The translations under genes were made by a program, and so were the position numbers. A stretch of 64,000 bases of DNA from an uncultured Pelagibacteraceae bacterium (GTDB taxonomy: Bacteria; Pseudomonadota; Alphaproteobacteria; Pelagibacterales; Pelagibacteraceae). Position 1 is the stretch's first letter; each line of letters opens with the position of its first letter. The notes under the pieces are model-generated. The model was not told the origin of the DNA. It saw nothing but the letters and a program-made list of their open reading frames with translations, and made no database searches. The DNA lies in assembly GCA_902565935.1 (NCBI GenBank), contig CACFGT010000001.1, positions 62,001 to 126,000 of the forward strand, written 5' to 3'. This document shows, piece by piece, positions 1 through 9,648 of the stretch.

Positions 1-24
1 TCAGATTAAGTTCTGTTTAAATAA

Positions 25-1431
25 ATGATAAAATTACAACTTAAATATTTAAGTTTCTTTTTTGGTCTTATTTCAATTTTATCTTTTTTTAATATTATTT
101 ACTCTTATTATTTTAATTTATATCTTAATATAAATACTTATTATTTGAGTTTGATTATATCTTTTTTGATATCTATTCTTTTTTTTAAATTAAATTCTAA
201 TGAAAAAAAACAATCAATATTTGATAAAATTTTAACTGTCTTATTAGGATATATCTTTATTCCATTAATTTTATGTATTCCGTTTTATTACAGTATTTAT
301 AATCTAACATTGCTTAATTCATATTTTGAAACAGTTTCTGGATTTACTTCAACAGGTTTTACTATCTTTGAAAATATCAAAAATATTGATCAAAGTTTAA
401 TTTTATGGAGATCTTCTACCCAATGGATCGGAGGCCTATATTTTCTTTTTTCTATAATTTTTTTAATAGATATATACGATGAAAATTTTAAAAAGACTTT
501 AACAAATTTTATATCTTTTGATAGTTCAGAAGTTTTTAAACAAGCTTTAAAAATTTTTTTTTTATATTCTGGTTTGACATTATTAATTTTTTTAATTTTA
601 AATTTTTTTTCAATAAGATCTTTTAACTCACTCAATTTAGCTTTTACGCTTATATCTTCGGGTGGTTTTCTACCAGTTAATGATCTTTCAAATATTTTAA
701 AAGATAATACTCAAATAATAGTCTTATCAATATTAATGTTGTTATCTTTTTTTAGTATTTTTTTTAGCTATAACTTAATTTTTTTTAAAAAAAAGAACAT
801 GAATTTTTTTTATGAGGATTTTCACTTATTAGTTTACCTTCTTATAATAACGGGTATTTTTTTTCTTTTTTTTAGTTTAAATGTTGATTTTTCAATTAAT
901 TTTTTATCTATAACTAGTAGCATATCTAATATTGGATTTTCCTTAGAAAATGATCAACATAATTTATCTCTTTTATTCTTAATTTTAGTAATCATTGGCG
1001 GTTCCTTTTTTTCTACAAGTTCAGGTTTAAGATTTATAAAGATTTATTCTTTATTAAAGTATTCTTTGAACCAAATTTTATCTTTTAGTAGGCCGAAAAA
1101 TGTATTCACAAATAAATTAATATTCACAAAGATAAATTTTGATTTTCAAGAAATTAATAAATATTTCTTAACAATTCTTATTTTTATAATGTCACTTTTT
1201 ATTCTTACAATTTTATTAACTATAAGTGGCATTGGATTTGAGAGTTCATTCAAATTATCTATATTAACTTTAATGAATACAGTAAATTCCTCTATTTATG
1301 GTTTAAATGATTTTGATTTTGATAATCTCAATTTTTTTATTAAGTATTGTCTGATTTTATTCATGATTATCGGTAGAATTGAATTATTAACAATATTACT
1401 ACTTTTTAAAAAATTCTTATTTAAAAATTAG
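25..1431 (+). CDS. trkH: TrkH/KtrB-family potassium uptake channel subunit
   Basis: This 468-residue, almost wholly hydrophobic protein fits the TrkH family, the membrane subunit that lets K+ cross the inner membrane and is normally gated by the NAD-binding protein TrkA. The four pore loops are visible: SGFTSTGF near residues 105-112, SSGGF near 211, a SNIGF segment near 301, and a NTVNSS-IYG segment near 420. The family motif WRSSTQWIGG lies just after the first loop. Length is normal for the family (about 480). No trkA is in the window, but the gene begins only 24 bp from the edge, so a partner could lie upstream. The following tRNA-Arg is 29 bp away. Function is inferred from family motifs. 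Confidence 0.9.
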   Translation: MIKLQLKYLSFFFGLISILSFFNIIYSYYFNLYLNINTYYLSLIISFLISILFFKLNSNEKKQSIFDKILTVLLGYIFIPLILCIPFYYSIYNLTLLNSYFETVSGFTSTGFTIFENIKNIDQSLILWRSSTQWIGGLYFLFSIIFLIDIYDENFKKTLTNFISFDSSEVFKQALKIFFLYSGLTLLIFLILNFFSIRSFNSLNLAFTLISSGGFLPVNDLSNILKDNTQIIVLSILMLLSFFSIFFSYNLIFFKKKNMNFFYEDFHLLVYLLIITGIFFLFFSLNVDFSINFLSITSSISNIGFSLENDQHNLSLLFLILVIIGGSFFSTSSGLRFIKIYSLLKYSLNQILSFSRPKNVFTNKLIFTKINFDFQEINKYFLTILIFIMSLFILTILLTISGIGFESSFKLSILTLMNTVNSSIYGLNDFDFDNLNFFIKYCLILFMIIGRIELLTILLLFKKFLFKN

Positions 1432-1460
1432 TTTATTATTGTATATGTATATTTTCCAAT

Positions 1461-1537
1461 GCGCCCTTAGCTCAGCTGGATAGAGCATCGGTTTTCTAAA
1501 CCGAGGGTCGTAGGTTCGAATCCTTCAGGGCGCGCCA
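1461..1537 (+). tRNA. tRNA-Arg (anticodon TCT)
   Basis: The cloverleaf is complete: acceptor GCGCCCT pairs with AGGGCGC, the D arm contains AGCTCAGCTGGATAGAGC, the anticodon stem encloses the loop TTTCTAA (anticodon TCT), and the T arm carries GGTTCGAATCC. A discriminator G and an encoded CCA end the gene. It reads the AGA/AGG codons that dominate arginine use in the neighbouring AT-rich genes. Confidence 0.97.
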
Positions 1538-1576
1538 TTTTTATTGATAATTTTGAACTTTTTTTTAATATTTTAC

Positions 1577-1605
1577 TTGACGGGCATCTGTCCAAATTTC
1601 TAAAT
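1577..1605 (+). promoter_or_regulatory. Putative sigma-70 promoter of aapJ
   Basis: TTGACG at 1577-1582 is followed after 17 bp by CTAAAT at 1600-1605, a plausible -35/-10 pair about 110 bp upstream of aapJ. The -35 agrees well with consensus but the -10 is weak. The assignment rests on sequence resemblance only. Confidence 0.35.
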
Positions 1606-1656
1606 CCAATTAATTTTTTCTTGAAGAGGGTTTTTTATCATGGTTAAATTATGAAT

Positions 1657-1692
1657 ATTCAAAACGAAGTTTTGAATTATTTGTTAACAAAT
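1657..1692 (+). promoter_or_regulatory. Hairpin plus palindrome in the aapJ leader
   Basis: A perfect 9-bp inverted repeat (ATTCAAAAC, loop GAA, GTTTTGAAT; 1657-1677) is followed after one base by the 14-bp perfect palindrome ATTTGTTAACAAAT (1679-1692). The palindrome ends 20 bp before the aapJ ATG, just upstream of the ribosome site AGAAGGAAGAA. If the promoter is upstream, both elements lie in the mRNA leader and could act as a repressor operator, an mRNA stability hairpin or a translation control. No specific regulator can be named. Confidence 0.5.
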
Positions 1693-1712
1693 AAATAACA
1701 GAAGGAAGAATA

Positions 1713-2753
1713 ATGTTTAAATACTTAAAACAATTAACTTCTTTAGTTGCTGTATTTGCTGTGTTGTTTGCTTTTACAACAGAGACTATGGCTGCTAAAA
1801 AATCAAAAACACTTAAAAACACTCAAAAGAAAGGTTTTGTAAGATGTGGAGTATCTCAAGGTCTTCCAGGATTTTCCAATGCTGATGCAGCGGGAAATTG
1901 GACTGGTGTTGACGTTGATGTATGTAGAGCGGTAGCTGCTGCGGTATTAGGTGATGCAAACAAAGTTAAGTTTACACCATTAAGTGCTAAAGAGAGATTT
2001 ACAGCTTTAACTTCTGGTGAGATTGATATCTTATCTAGAAACACAACTTGGACACTTTCTAGAGATGCTGATATCGGACTTACTTTCGTAGGTGTAAATT
2101 TTTACGATGGACAAGGTTTCATGGTAAGAAAAAGTTCAGGTATTACTTCAACAAGCCAATTCAAAAATGGTATCTCAGCTTGTACAAATATTGGTACAAC
2201 AACTGAGTTAAATATGAGAGACTTCTTTAATTCTAAAGGAATTTCTTATGAGCCAGTTGCTTTTGAAAAAGCTGACGAAGTTGTAGCTGCTTACGATGCT
2301 GGTAGATGTGATACTTACACTACTGATAAATCTGGTTTAGCTGCTCAAAGAACTAAAATGAAGAACCCTGATGAACACATTGTGTTACCAGAAACTATTT
2401 CTAAAGAACCTTTAGGACCAGTTGTAAGACAAGGTGATGCAGTTTGGGAAGATATCGTTAGATGGTCATTAAATACTATGATCGAAGCAGAAGAGTATGG
2501 AATTACTTCTGCTAATGCAGACTCAATGAAAACTTCTGATAATCCAGCTATTAAAAGATTAGTTGGAGCTGAAGGTGAGTTAGGTGCTGCTTTTGGTCTA
2601 GATAATGACTGGAGCCTAAGAATTATCAAGCAAGTTGGTAACTACGGTGAAAGTTATAAAAGAAATATAGCTGACACTGGAATTTTACCAGACAGAGGTC
2701 CAAACCAATTATGGACTAAGGGCGGAATACTTTACGTTCCACCTGCAAGATAA
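1713..2753 (+). CDS. aapJ: General L-amino acid-binding periplasmic protein AapJ
   Basis: This 346-residue protein is the solute-binding component of the AapJQMP ABC importer, which takes up a broad range of L-amino acids. A signal peptide (roughly residues 1-28, ending TETMAA) directs it to the periplasm. The mature N-terminus contains the GVSQGLPGFS and VDVDVCRAVAAAV segments typical of the family, and the rest follows the type-3 solute-binding fold. The ORF starts after a good AGAAGGAAG ribosome site. GC content looks higher than in neighbouring genes, as expected for a very highly expressed SAR11 binding protein. A hairpin separates it from the permease genes. Confidence 0.96.
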   Translation: MFKYLKQLTSLVAVFAVLFAFTTETMAAKKSKTLKNTQKKGFVRCGVSQGLPGFSNADAAGNWTGVDVDVCRAVAAAVLGDANKVKFTPLSAKERFTALTSGEIDILSRNTTWTLSRDADIGLTFVGVNFYDGQGFMVRKSSGITSTSQFKNGISACTNIGTTTELNMRDFFNSKGISYEPVAFEKADEVVAAYDAGRCDTYTTDKSGLAAQRTKMKNPDEHIVLPETISKEPLGPVVRQGDAVWEDIVRWSLNTMIEAEEYGITSANADSMKTSDNPAIKRLVGAEGELGAAFGLDNDWSLRIIKQVGNYGESYKRNIADTGILPDRGPNQLWTKGGILYVPPAR

Positions 2754-2771
2754 TTGTAGCTTAAAACATTT

Positions 2772-2804
2772 AAAAAGGGCTAGATTTTTCTAGCCCTTTT
2801 TTTT
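2772..2804 (+). terminator. Intrinsic terminator/attenuator between aapJ and aapQ
   Basis: A 12-bp stem (AAAAAGGGCTAG / CTAGCCCTTTTT) closes a 6-base loop and is followed by a run of T. It stands 18 bp after the aapJ stop and 23 bp before aapQ. Inside a transporter operon such a hairpin usually lowers expression of the permease genes relative to the binding protein, and it also protects the aapJ mRNA 3' end. Confidence 0.85.
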
Positions 2805-2827
2805 ATAAACTCATATATAATCATATA

Positions 2828-3979
2828 GTGAATTTTAGACTTAAAGATATAGTTCCTCAATTAATTACAGTTATAGCTGTAGTACTTATCTTCGGTTTTT
2901 TTACATACAATGCTCAAATCAATATGGAAAATAGAGGTATTGATTTTGGTTATGGTTTTTTATCTCAAGAGTCTTCATTTGATGTGCAGTTTTCTTTAAT
3001 AGAATATGATGGATCACATTCATATTTTAGAGCATATTTAGTTGGTCTTTTAAATACAATACTTGTCTCTGTTATAGGTATAATAATTGCAACCATTCTT
3101 GGAGTAATAGTTGGTGTCGCAAGATTATCTCCTAATTATTTAATAAATAAATTTGCAGCTTTTTATGTTGAATTTTTCAGAAATATTCCATTATTACTTC
3201 AGATTTTTTTTTGGTATTTTGCTGCATTAAGGGCTTTGCCATTACCACAAGATGCTGAAGCAATGTTTGGTGTTTTTTTCTTAACCATAAAGGGATTGTA
3301 TGTTCCAGCATTTATTTGGCAAAATTTTAACATTTTCTTTTATTCAATTGTTGCTGCAGTAATTGCGATTATCGTAATTAGAATTCATGCAAAAAAGGTT
3401 CAAGAAAGTCAGGGAAAACAAATTCCAGTTTTTTTAATTTCAATAGGATTAATATTTATTCTTCCTCTTTTAAGTTTTTTAATCGGTGGAGTAAGTCTTT
3501 CATTTGAAGTTCCAGTTTTAAAACAACTAGCAACAACATCATTTATCTATGAAGGTGGTGTAAGTTTGCCTCCAGAATTAATTGCTTTAACATTATCTTT
3601 ATCTTTGTATACAGCTACTTTTATTGCAGAGTGTGTGCGAGCTGGAATTCAAGGAGTGGGCAAGGGTCAAAAAGAGGCTGCTGCTTCTATAGGTCTTACT
3701 CCAAACCAAGTATTGAAACTTGTGATAATGCCTCAAGCTTTAAGAATTATAATTCCACCTACTACTAATCAATATTTAAATCTTACAAAAAATTCATCTT
3801 TAGCAGCAGCGATTGCTTATCCGGATTTAGTTTTGGTCTTTGCAGGAACTGCATTAATGCAAACTGGTAAAGCTATTGAAATAGTTTCTATTACAATGTT
3901 TACCTATTTAACTTTAAGTATTTCAATATCAATTTTAATGAATTGGTATAATAAAAAAATAGCTATTCAGGAGAAATAA
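2828..3979 (+). CDS. aapQ: Amino-acid ABC transporter permease AapQ
   Basis: This 383-residue membrane protein is one of the two permeases of the general L-amino acid importer. The C-terminal part carries the EAA loop characteristic of binding-protein-dependent permeases (KEAAASIGLTPNQVLKLVIMPQ, near residues 278-300), which contacts the ATPase AapP. The N-terminal region has the long insert typical of AapQ. I use the GTG at 2828; no ATG closer to the family N-terminus is seen. Its stop overlaps the aapM start by one base (TAATG), which implies translational coupling. Confidence 0.93.
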   Translation: MNFRLKDIVPQLITVIAVVLIFGFFTYNAQINMENRGIDFGYGFLSQESSFDVQFSLIEYDGSHSYFRAYLVGLLNTILVSVIGIIIATILGVIVGVARLSPNYLINKFAAFYVEFFRNIPLLLQIFFWYFAALRALPLPQDAEAMFGVFFLTIKGLYVPAFIWQNFNIFFYSIVAAVIAIIVIRIHAKKVQESQGKQIPVFLISIGLIFILPLLSFLIGGVSLSFEVPVLKQLATTSFIYEGGVSLPPELIALTLSLSLYTATFIAECVRAGIQGVGKGQKEAAASIGLTPNQVLKLVIMPQALRIIIPPTTNQYLNLTKNSSLAAAIAYPDLVLVFAGTALMQTGKAIEIVSITMFTYLTLSISISILMNWYNKKIAIQEK

Positions 3980-5421
3980 TGTCTAAAGTAAATTTTTTAA
4001 AACCTGATAAGGCTAATTTGAATACCTTTTTATATCTGGGTACATTTCTATTTTTCATTAGTATTTTTGATGTTTTTCTAAATTCTTTTTTTAACGTAAA
4101 TTTGACAGGTTTTTTACCTAACTTTTTAAGTTTTTTATTACCGTTAATACTTGGTTTTATCGGTCTTTATTTTATTAGAATAGAATACAGTGGTATAAAA
4201 AATTTAGATCTTTTAAACAAACATATAAATACTAATAATTTCAATGCCATCTTATCGTTATTAATAATATTTATAATTATTAAATCACTTCCACCTATAC
4301 TCAGTTGGTTTGTAATTGACGCAAGTTTTGCTGGAGACACCAAAGATGTTTGTACGGGTTCTGGGGCATGTTGGACCTATATCAAAGTCTGGATGAGAAG
4401 ATTTATGTATGGAATGTATCCAAATGCAGAACAATGGAGAATCAATCTATCATTTATCTCTCTAGTTTTGCTTGGCTCTGTAGGGTATTTTGCTACTGAT
4501 AGATTTAAAAAATATTTAACTTTATATTATGTTGTAATCTATCCATTAATAGCTTTTTTATTTATATTTTTCTTTATATCAGGTGGACCAGTATTTTTTG
4601 ATTTTTCATATGGAATAATTGCTGCAATTTTATCAATAATAATCGGTTTTTTTATACCAAGTAAGTTTAGATTTTATTATTTTCTAATAGTACCAATTTT
4701 ACTTTACATCGTATTAAAGTATTTCATTTTCTTTGAAGAATATATTGAACTAGGAAAATTGGATGGTTTAAATTGGGTAGAAACTGGAGCTTGGGGAGGT
4801 TTATCTTTAACATTTATAATTTCTTTTTTCTGTTTGATATTCTGTTTTCCAATAGGTATGGCTTTTGCTTTAGGTCGAAGATCAGGTTTTCCTTTAATAA
4901 GATATATTTCAGTTGGGTTTATTGAATTTTGGAGAGGAGTTCCTTTAATTACAGTGTTGTTTATGTCTGCTGTAATGTTTCCAATGTTTTTACCAGAGGA
5001 TTTTTTCATTGATAAGTTGGTTAGAGCAATAATAGCTATTTCATTATTTGAAGCTGCATATGTTGCAGAAGTTATTCGTGGAGGTTTACAAGCACTTCCA
5101 AGAGGTCAGTACGAAGCTGCAAAATCATTAGGTATGGGATACTGGAAAATGCATATTTTTGTAATTTTACCTCAAGCTTTAAAATTAGTAATTCCTGGAA
5201 TTGCAAATACATTTTTAGCTTTAGTAAAAGATACTCCATTAATTTTTGTAGTAGGTCTGTTAGAAATAGTTGGAATGTTAAATTTAGCTAAAACTAATCC
5301 AAAATGGTTAGGTTTTGCTATGGAAGGTTATGTTTTTGCTGCAATAATTTTCTGGATTATTTGTTATGCAATGAGTAAATATAGCTATAATTTAGAACAA
5401 AAATATAAAACCGATAGATAA
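3979..5421 (+). CDS. aapM: Amino-acid ABC transporter permease AapM
   Basis: This is the second permease of the importer, 480 residues with many transmembrane segments. The EAA loop ([24 protein letters not shown]) is near residue 377. The segment with [17 protein letters not shown], near residue 128, resembles the conserved central insert of AapM proteins. It is somewhat longer than many family members because of extra N-terminal membrane helices. It overlaps aapQ by one base and is followed by aapP after 5 bp. Confidence 0.93.
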   Translation: MSKVNFLKPDKANLNTFLYLGTFLFFISIFDVFLNSFFNVNLTGFLPNFLSFLLPLILGFIGLYFIRIEYSGIKNLDLLNKHINTNNFNAILSLLIIFIIIKSLPPILSWFVIDASFAGDTKDVCTGSGACWTYIKVWMRRFMYGMYPNAEQWRINLSFISLVLLGSVGYFATDRFKKYLTLYYVVIYPLIAFLFIFFFISGGPVFFDFSYGIIAAILSIIIGFFIPSKFRFYYFLIVPILLYIVLKYFIFFEEYIELGKLDGLNWVETGAWGGLSLTFIISFFCLIFCFPIGMAFALGRRSGFPLIRYISVGFIEFWRGVPLITVLFMSAVMFPMFLPEDFFIDKLVRAIIAISLFEAAYVAEVIRGGLQALPRGQYEAAKSLGMGYWKMHIFVILPQALKLVIPGIANTFLALVKDTPLIFVVGLLEIVGMLNLAKTNPKWLGFAMEGYVFAAIIFWIICYAMSKYSYNLEQKYKTDR

Positions 5422-5426
5422 GATTT

Positions 5427-6161
5427 ATGTCAGAAAATATCATTCAAATAAATAACATGAATAAATGGTTCGGTGATTTCCAAGTGCTCAAAGGAATAAA
5501 TTTAGAAGTAAAACCAAAACAAAAGATTGTAGTTTGTGGTCCCTCTGGATCAGGTAAATCAACTTTAATTAGATGCATTAATAGACTGGAAGAACATCAA
5601 GAAGGAAATATAGTTGTTGATGGAACAGAGCTTACTGAGGATACAAAAAATATAGAACAAATTAGAGCAGAGGTTGGAATGGTTTTTCAACAATTCAATC
5701 TTTTCCCACATTTATCTATTTTAGATAATTGTACGTTAGCACCTATATGGGTAAAAAAAATGCCCAAAAAAGATGCAGAGGAATTAGCTTTAAAACATTT
5801 AGAAAGAGTTCAAATACTTGATCAAGCTCAAAAATATCCAGGCCAATTATCAGGCGGACAACAACAAAGAGCTGCAATAGCTAGAGCATTATGTATGGAG
5901 CCAAAAATAATGCTTTTTGATGAACCAACTTCTGCATTAGATCCTGAAATGATTAAAGAAGTACTTGATGTTATGGTTAATTTAGCAAAACAAGGAATGA
6001 CAATGATAGTTGTTACACATGAAATGGGTTTTGCAAAAGAAGTTGCTGATCAAATGATATTTATGGATGAAGGTATGATCGTTGAAAAAGCTGATACTAA
6101 GGAATTTTTTGCTAATCCGAAGAGCGATAGGACCAAGCTTTTTTTGAGCCAGATACTATAG
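5427..6161 (+). CDS. aapP: Amino-acid ABC transporter ATPase AapP
   Basis: The ATP-binding subunit that powers the AapJQM complex at the inner face of the membrane. Walker [10 protein letters not shown] begins near residue 38, the Q loop is in [10 protein letters not shown], the ABC signature is LSGGQQQR (about 140), Walker B is [14 protein letters not shown], and the H loop is VVTHEMG. The 244-residue length is normal for polar amino-acid ATPases. No obvious terminator follows; the next gene is a regulator 163 bp downstream. Confidence 0.96.
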   Translation: MSENIIQINNMNKWFGDFQVLKGINLEVKPKQKIVVCGPSGSGKSTLIRCINRLEEHQEGNIVVDGTELTEDTKNIEQIRAEVGMVFQQFNLFPHLSILDNCTLAPIWVKKMPKKDAEELALKHLERVQILDQAQKYPGQLSGGQQQRAAIARALCMEPKIMLFDEPTSALDPEMIKEVLDVMVNLAKQGMTMIVVTHEMGFAKEVADQMIFMDEGMIVEKADTKEFFANPKSDRTKLFLSQIL

Positions 6162-6308
6162 ATGTCAAAATAATCAAGCAAAATTTCTCAATTAATAGCA
6201 TAAGTAATGCTTGACATGAGATTTGACTATCCTCAAATTTTATTAAAAATAAATAAATTTATTGTTGCAGGAGGTATCAAAACCTAGTTGAATAAGTTTT
6301 TAAAAAAA

Positions 6309-6326
6309 ATTAAGAGGGGTCTTAAT
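6309..6326 (+). promoter_or_regulatory. Inverted repeat covering the ribosome site and start codon of the XRE regulator
   Basis: ATTAAGA-GGGG-TCTTAAT is a perfect 7-bp inverted repeat with a 4-base loop. The purine-rich ribosome site (AGAGGGG) lies in its left arm and loop, and the first two bases of the ATG (6325-6327) lie in the right arm. It could be an mRNA hairpin that hides the start, or a dimeric operator for the HTH protein itself. Confidence 0.5.
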
Positions 6327-6693
6327 GGAAGATAATTTTAATAAGCATCTAGGTAATAAGCTTAAACTAAGAAGATTAGCCCTAGGTTTAACTCAAACAA
6401 AAGTAGCAAAAGCAATTAACGTAACGTTTCAACAAATACAAAAATATGAAAAAGGAACAAATGGAGTAAGTTCTTTGAGATTACTTCAACTTTCAAATTA
6501 TTTAAAAGTTCCAATAAACTATTTTTTTGAAGATTTTTCAGAATATTTAATTAACATGGAAAGATCAAAAGAAGGTCACATGAATGTAAACTATAATTTT
6601 TTAGTAAAATTGTATTCAGAACTTAATTCTGATCAAAAATTAAAATTCAATAAGTCTTTACAAGTAAATAGTAATATTTCGAAAGCTGTATAA
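6325..6693 (+). CDS. XRE-family (Cro/C1 type) helix-turn-helix regulator
   Basis: A 122-residue DNA-binding protein. Residues about 10-65 form the Cro/C1 HTH domain: LKLRRLALGLTQTKVAKAI, VTFQQIQKYEKGTNGVSS, then LLQLSNYLKVPINYFFEDF, which is the typical alphaproteobacterial XRE arrangement. The C-terminal half is short, charged and unrecognised. It stands alone between aapP and two minus-strand tRNA genes. Its target is unknown; control of the amino-acid transporter is only a neighbourhood guess. The start codon is embedded in an inverted repeat. Confidence 0.85.
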   Translation: MEDNFNKHLGNKLKLRRLALGLTQTKVAKAINVTFQQIQKYEKGTNGVSSLRLLQLSNYLKVPINYFFEDFSEYLINMERSKEGHMNVNYNFLVKLYSELNSDQKLKFNKSLQVNSNISKAV

Positions 6694-6699
6694 TCAATA

Positions 6700-6775
6700 T
6701 GGCTCCTCGGGCAGGACTCGAACCTGCGACCAATTGATTAACAGTCAACTGCTCTACCAACTGAGCTACCGAGGA
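6700..6775 (-). tRNA. tRNA-Asn (anticodon GTT)
   Basis: On the minus strand, acceptor TCCTCGG pairs with CCGAGGA, with D arm GCTCAGTTGGTAGAGC, anticodon region ACTGTTAAT (GTT), T arm CAGGTTCGAGTCCTG, a discriminator G and an encoded CCA. It is convergent with the XRE regulator and 51 bp downstream of tRNA-Cys. Confidence 0.97.
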
Positions 6776-6826
6776 ATATTAAAGATCTCAACTTACTTTT
6801 TTTTAAAACTAAAACAAGATTTTTTT

Positions 6827-6900
6827 TGGAGGCAACGCCCGGAATCGAACCGGGATACAAGGATTTGCAATCCTCTGCGTAACCATTCCGCCACGTTGCC
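6827..6900 (-). tRNA. tRNA-Cys (anticodon GCA)
   Basis: On the minus strand, acceptor GGCAACG pairs with CGTTGCC, the anticodon loop is TTGCAAA (GCA), the T arm is CCGGTTCGATTCCGG, and a discriminator T precedes an encoded CCA. It probably shares a transcript with tRNA-Asn downstream. Between it and valS lie 120 bp with a weak ATCTAA/TTAGAT inverted repeat (6967-6994) and nothing else I recognise. Confidence 0.97.
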
Positions 6901-7020
6901 CTATGTCTTAGATGATAGCTACAAGGGTTTTATATTAAATATTTACAATTAGTCTATTAAATAACGATCTAATTTGATTATTGTTAATTTAGATTATTAA
7001 ATTATAAACTAATTAAACCC

Positions 7021-9648
7021 ATGATAAGCGATAAATATATACATTCTAAAGTAGAAGATAAAATTTATGCTTATTGGGAGAAAAACAAATTATTTAAACC
7101 TCAAAAAAACTCAAAAAAATTTTCTATTGTAATTCCACCTCCAAATGTGACTGGAAGTTTACATATGGGGCATGCTTTAAACAATTCAATTCAGGATTTC
7201 TTGGTTCGATATTATCGAATGAATAATTATGAAACATTATGGCAACCAGGTACAGATCATGCAGGTATTGCAACGCAAGCTCTTGTTGAAAGAAAATTAG
7301 AAAATGAAAATTTGAATAAAAATAGTCTTGGTAGAGAAAAATTTATTGAAAAAGTATGGGAATGGAAGAATGAGTATGGAGATATCATAATTAATCAATT
7401 AAAAAAACTTGGGTGTTCTTGTGATTGGTCACGAAATGCATTTACCATGGATGAAAATTTATCCAAATCTGTAATAAAGGTTTTTGTTGAATTACATAAA
7501 AAGAAATTAATCTATAAAGCTGAAAAATTGGTTAATTGGGATACTGTACTTAAAACAGCAATTTCAGACTTAGAAGTTGATCAAAGAGAAATGAACTCTA
7601 AAATATATTATATTAGATATCCAATCGAAAATTCTTCAGATTTCATTACAATTGCCACAACAAGGCCCGAAACTATGCTTGGAGATACAGCGATAGCAGT
7701 AAATCCAAAAGATAAAAGGTATAAAGAATATGTTGGCAAAACTGTCACAATCCCAATAGTTGGAAGAAAAATAAAGATTATTAAAGATAACTATGCAGAT
7801 CCTGAACAAGGAACAGGTGCATTAAAGATTACACCTGCACACGATTTCAATGACTATGATGTAGGTCAAAGAAACAAATTAGATATCATAAATGTATTTA
7901 CTGAAGAAGGAAAAATAAATGATAACGCGCCACAGGATTATGTAGGTCTTGATAGATTTGAGGCTCGTAAAAAGTTATTAGAAGAACTTAAGGAAAAAGA
8001 TTTTTTTGTTAAAGAAGAAAATATTAAGAATAAAGTTCCCTACGGTGATAGATCTAATTCAGTTATAGAACCTTTTTTAACTGAACAATGGTTTGTTGAT
8101 GCAAAAAAATTAGCTGTTAAAGCAAAAAAGATTGTTAAATCAAAAAAAACAAATTTCTTTCCAACTAATTGGTCTAAAACTTATTTTCAATGGATGAACA
8201 ATATTGAACCGTGGTGTGTTTCTAGACAACTATGGTGGGGTCATCAAATTCCAGCATGGTATGGACCTGATAAAAAAATATTTGTTGCAATAAATGAAAC
8301 AGACGCAAAAAAACAAGCTAAAAAATTTTATAAAAAAGATGTTGCGATAACAAGAGATCCAGATGTTTTGGATACATGGTTTTCATCTGGATTATGGCCC
8401 TTTGCAACATTAGGTTGGCCTGATAAAAAAGATTTTGTTAAGAAATTTTATCCTACTTCAGTTTTAGTTACAGGTTTTGATATTATCTTTTTTTGGGTTG
8501 CTAGAATGATGATGTTTGGAATGGAATTTTTAAATAAAGAACCTTTCAAAGATATATATGTTCATGCACTTGTAAGAGATGAAAAAGGACAAAAAATGTC
8601 AAAGTCTAAAGGTAATGTAATTGACCCTTTAGATTTAATAGAAAAATATAGCGCGGATGCTTTAAGATTTACTCTATTATCAATGGCATCGCCAGGAACA
8701 GATGTAAAACTTTCTGAAGATAGAGTTAAAGGTTACAGGAATTTTTTAAATAAATTATGGAATGCTAATAATTTTCTCATAACAAATAAATGTGATTTTA
8801 GTAAGACTGATAAAGTTCCAAAAACAACATTAAATATAAACAAATGGATCTATTCTGAATTAATAGAAATTAAGGACAAAATTCAAAAAAACATTGAGGA
8901 TTATCGTTTTGATGAGGCTGCTAAAAATGCCTATCAGTTTGCTTGGCATTCTTATTGTGATTGGTATATCGAGCTTTCAAAAACAATTCTTTATTCTGAC
9001 GATAAAAAAGCCCAAAAAGAAGTGAAAGAAGTATCTGCTTATATTTTTAAACAAATACTTGTAATGCTTCATCCATTTATTCCATTTGTAACCGAAGAAA
9101 TATGGTTAAAAAATAAGTTTGATAAATCAAATAAAAATTTTCTTATGTATAAAAACTGGCCATCTGGCAAAGTAAAAAAAGACCAATCTAGAAAAGATGT
9201 AGAAAAGATTATCAATATCATTTCAGAACTAAGATCGTTTAAAAACGAACTAAATGTAAGCCCTGGTTCATTTGTAGATATATCCTTAAATAAGATAGCA
9301 AAAAAAAATAAATCTTTGATGAATATTAATGAGGTGGTTCTGAAAAAACTTGGTCGTATAAATAATTTTTTTGATAAAGATCAAAACAAACCTGCTGCTA
9401 CACTTGTTATTTCTGGTGATATTTTTAAGATTTATTTTGATGAAAATGTGGATTTGAATTTGATCAAAGAAAATTTACAGAAAAGACAGAATAAATACCA
9501 GGAAGAATTAGATAAGATTTCACAACGATTATCAAATAAAGGTTTTGTAAAAAGGGCACCAAAAAATATTGTTCAACAAGAAAAAACTAACTATAGTAAT
9601 CTAAAAAATGATATCAAAAAAATATCTCTAACAATTGAAAGTTTATAA
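7021..9648 (+). CDS. valS: Valyl-tRNA synthetase
   Basis: Charges tRNA-Val with valine in the cytoplasm and proofreads mischarged threonine. The class I signature HMGH is at residues 48-51 ([14 protein letters not shown]) and KMSKS is near residue 524. The editing domain motif [12 protein letters not shown] lies near residue 213, and a C-terminal coiled-coil tail follows the anticodon-binding domain. At 875 residues it is shorter than the usual 900-950, in line with genome streamlining. The stop overlaps the ilvD start by one base. Confidence 0.97.
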   Translation: MISDKYIHSKVEDKIYAYWEKNKLFKPQKNSKKFSIVIPPPNVTGSLHMGHALNNSIQDFLVRYYRMNNYETLWQPGTDHAGIATQALVERKLENENLNKNSLGREKFIEKVWEWKNEYGDIIINQLKKLGCSCDWSRNAFTMDENLSKSVIKVFVELHKKKLIYKAEKLVNWDTVLKTAISDLEVDQREMNSKIYYIRYPIENSSDFITIATTRPETMLGDTAIAVNPKDKRYKEYVGKTVTIPIVGRKIKIIKDNYADPEQGTGALKITPAHDFNDYDVGQRNKLDIINVFTEEGKINDNAPQDYVGLDRFEARKKLLEELKEKDFFVKEENIKNKVPYGDRSNSVIEPFLTEQWFVDAKKLAVKAKKIVKSKKTNFFPTNWSKTYFQWMNNIEPWCVSRQLWWGHQIPAWYGPDKKIFVAINETDAKKQAKKFYKKDVAITRDPDVLDTWFSSGLWPFATLGWPDKKDFVKKFYPTSVLVTGFDIIFFWVARMMMFGMEFLNKEPFKDIYVHALVRDEKGQKMSKSKGNVIDPLDLIEKYSADALRFTLLSMASPGTDVKLSEDRVKGYRNFLNKLWNANNFLITNKCDFSKTDKVPKTTLNINKWIYSELIEIKDKIQKNIEDYRFDEAAKNAYQFAWHSYCDWYIELSKTILYSDDKKAQKEVKEVSAYIFKQILVMLHPFIPFVTEEIWLKNKFDKSNKNFLMYKNWPSGKVKKDQSRKDVEKIINIISELRSFKNELNVSPGSFVDISLNKIAKKNKSLMNINEVVLKKLGRINNFFDKDQNKPAATLVISGDIFKIYFDENVDLNLIKENLQKRQNKYQEELDKISQRLSNKGFVKRAPKNIVQQEKTNYSNLKNDIKKISLTIESL

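Noticed and set aside
1577-1612. SAM- or glycine-type riboswitch upstream of aapJ
   Set aside because: The region lacks the conserved cores of these riboswitches that I can recall; a promoter explains it more simply.
6734-6952. 72-codon plus-strand ORF across the tRNA-Asn/tRNA-Cys pair
   Set aside because: It reads through the antisense of two clear tRNA genes and has no family resemblance.
6967-6994. Inverted repeat before valS as a T-box leader
   Set aside because: Only 6-bp arms, no T-box sequence or specifier loop, and T-box control is not expected in alphaproteobacteria.
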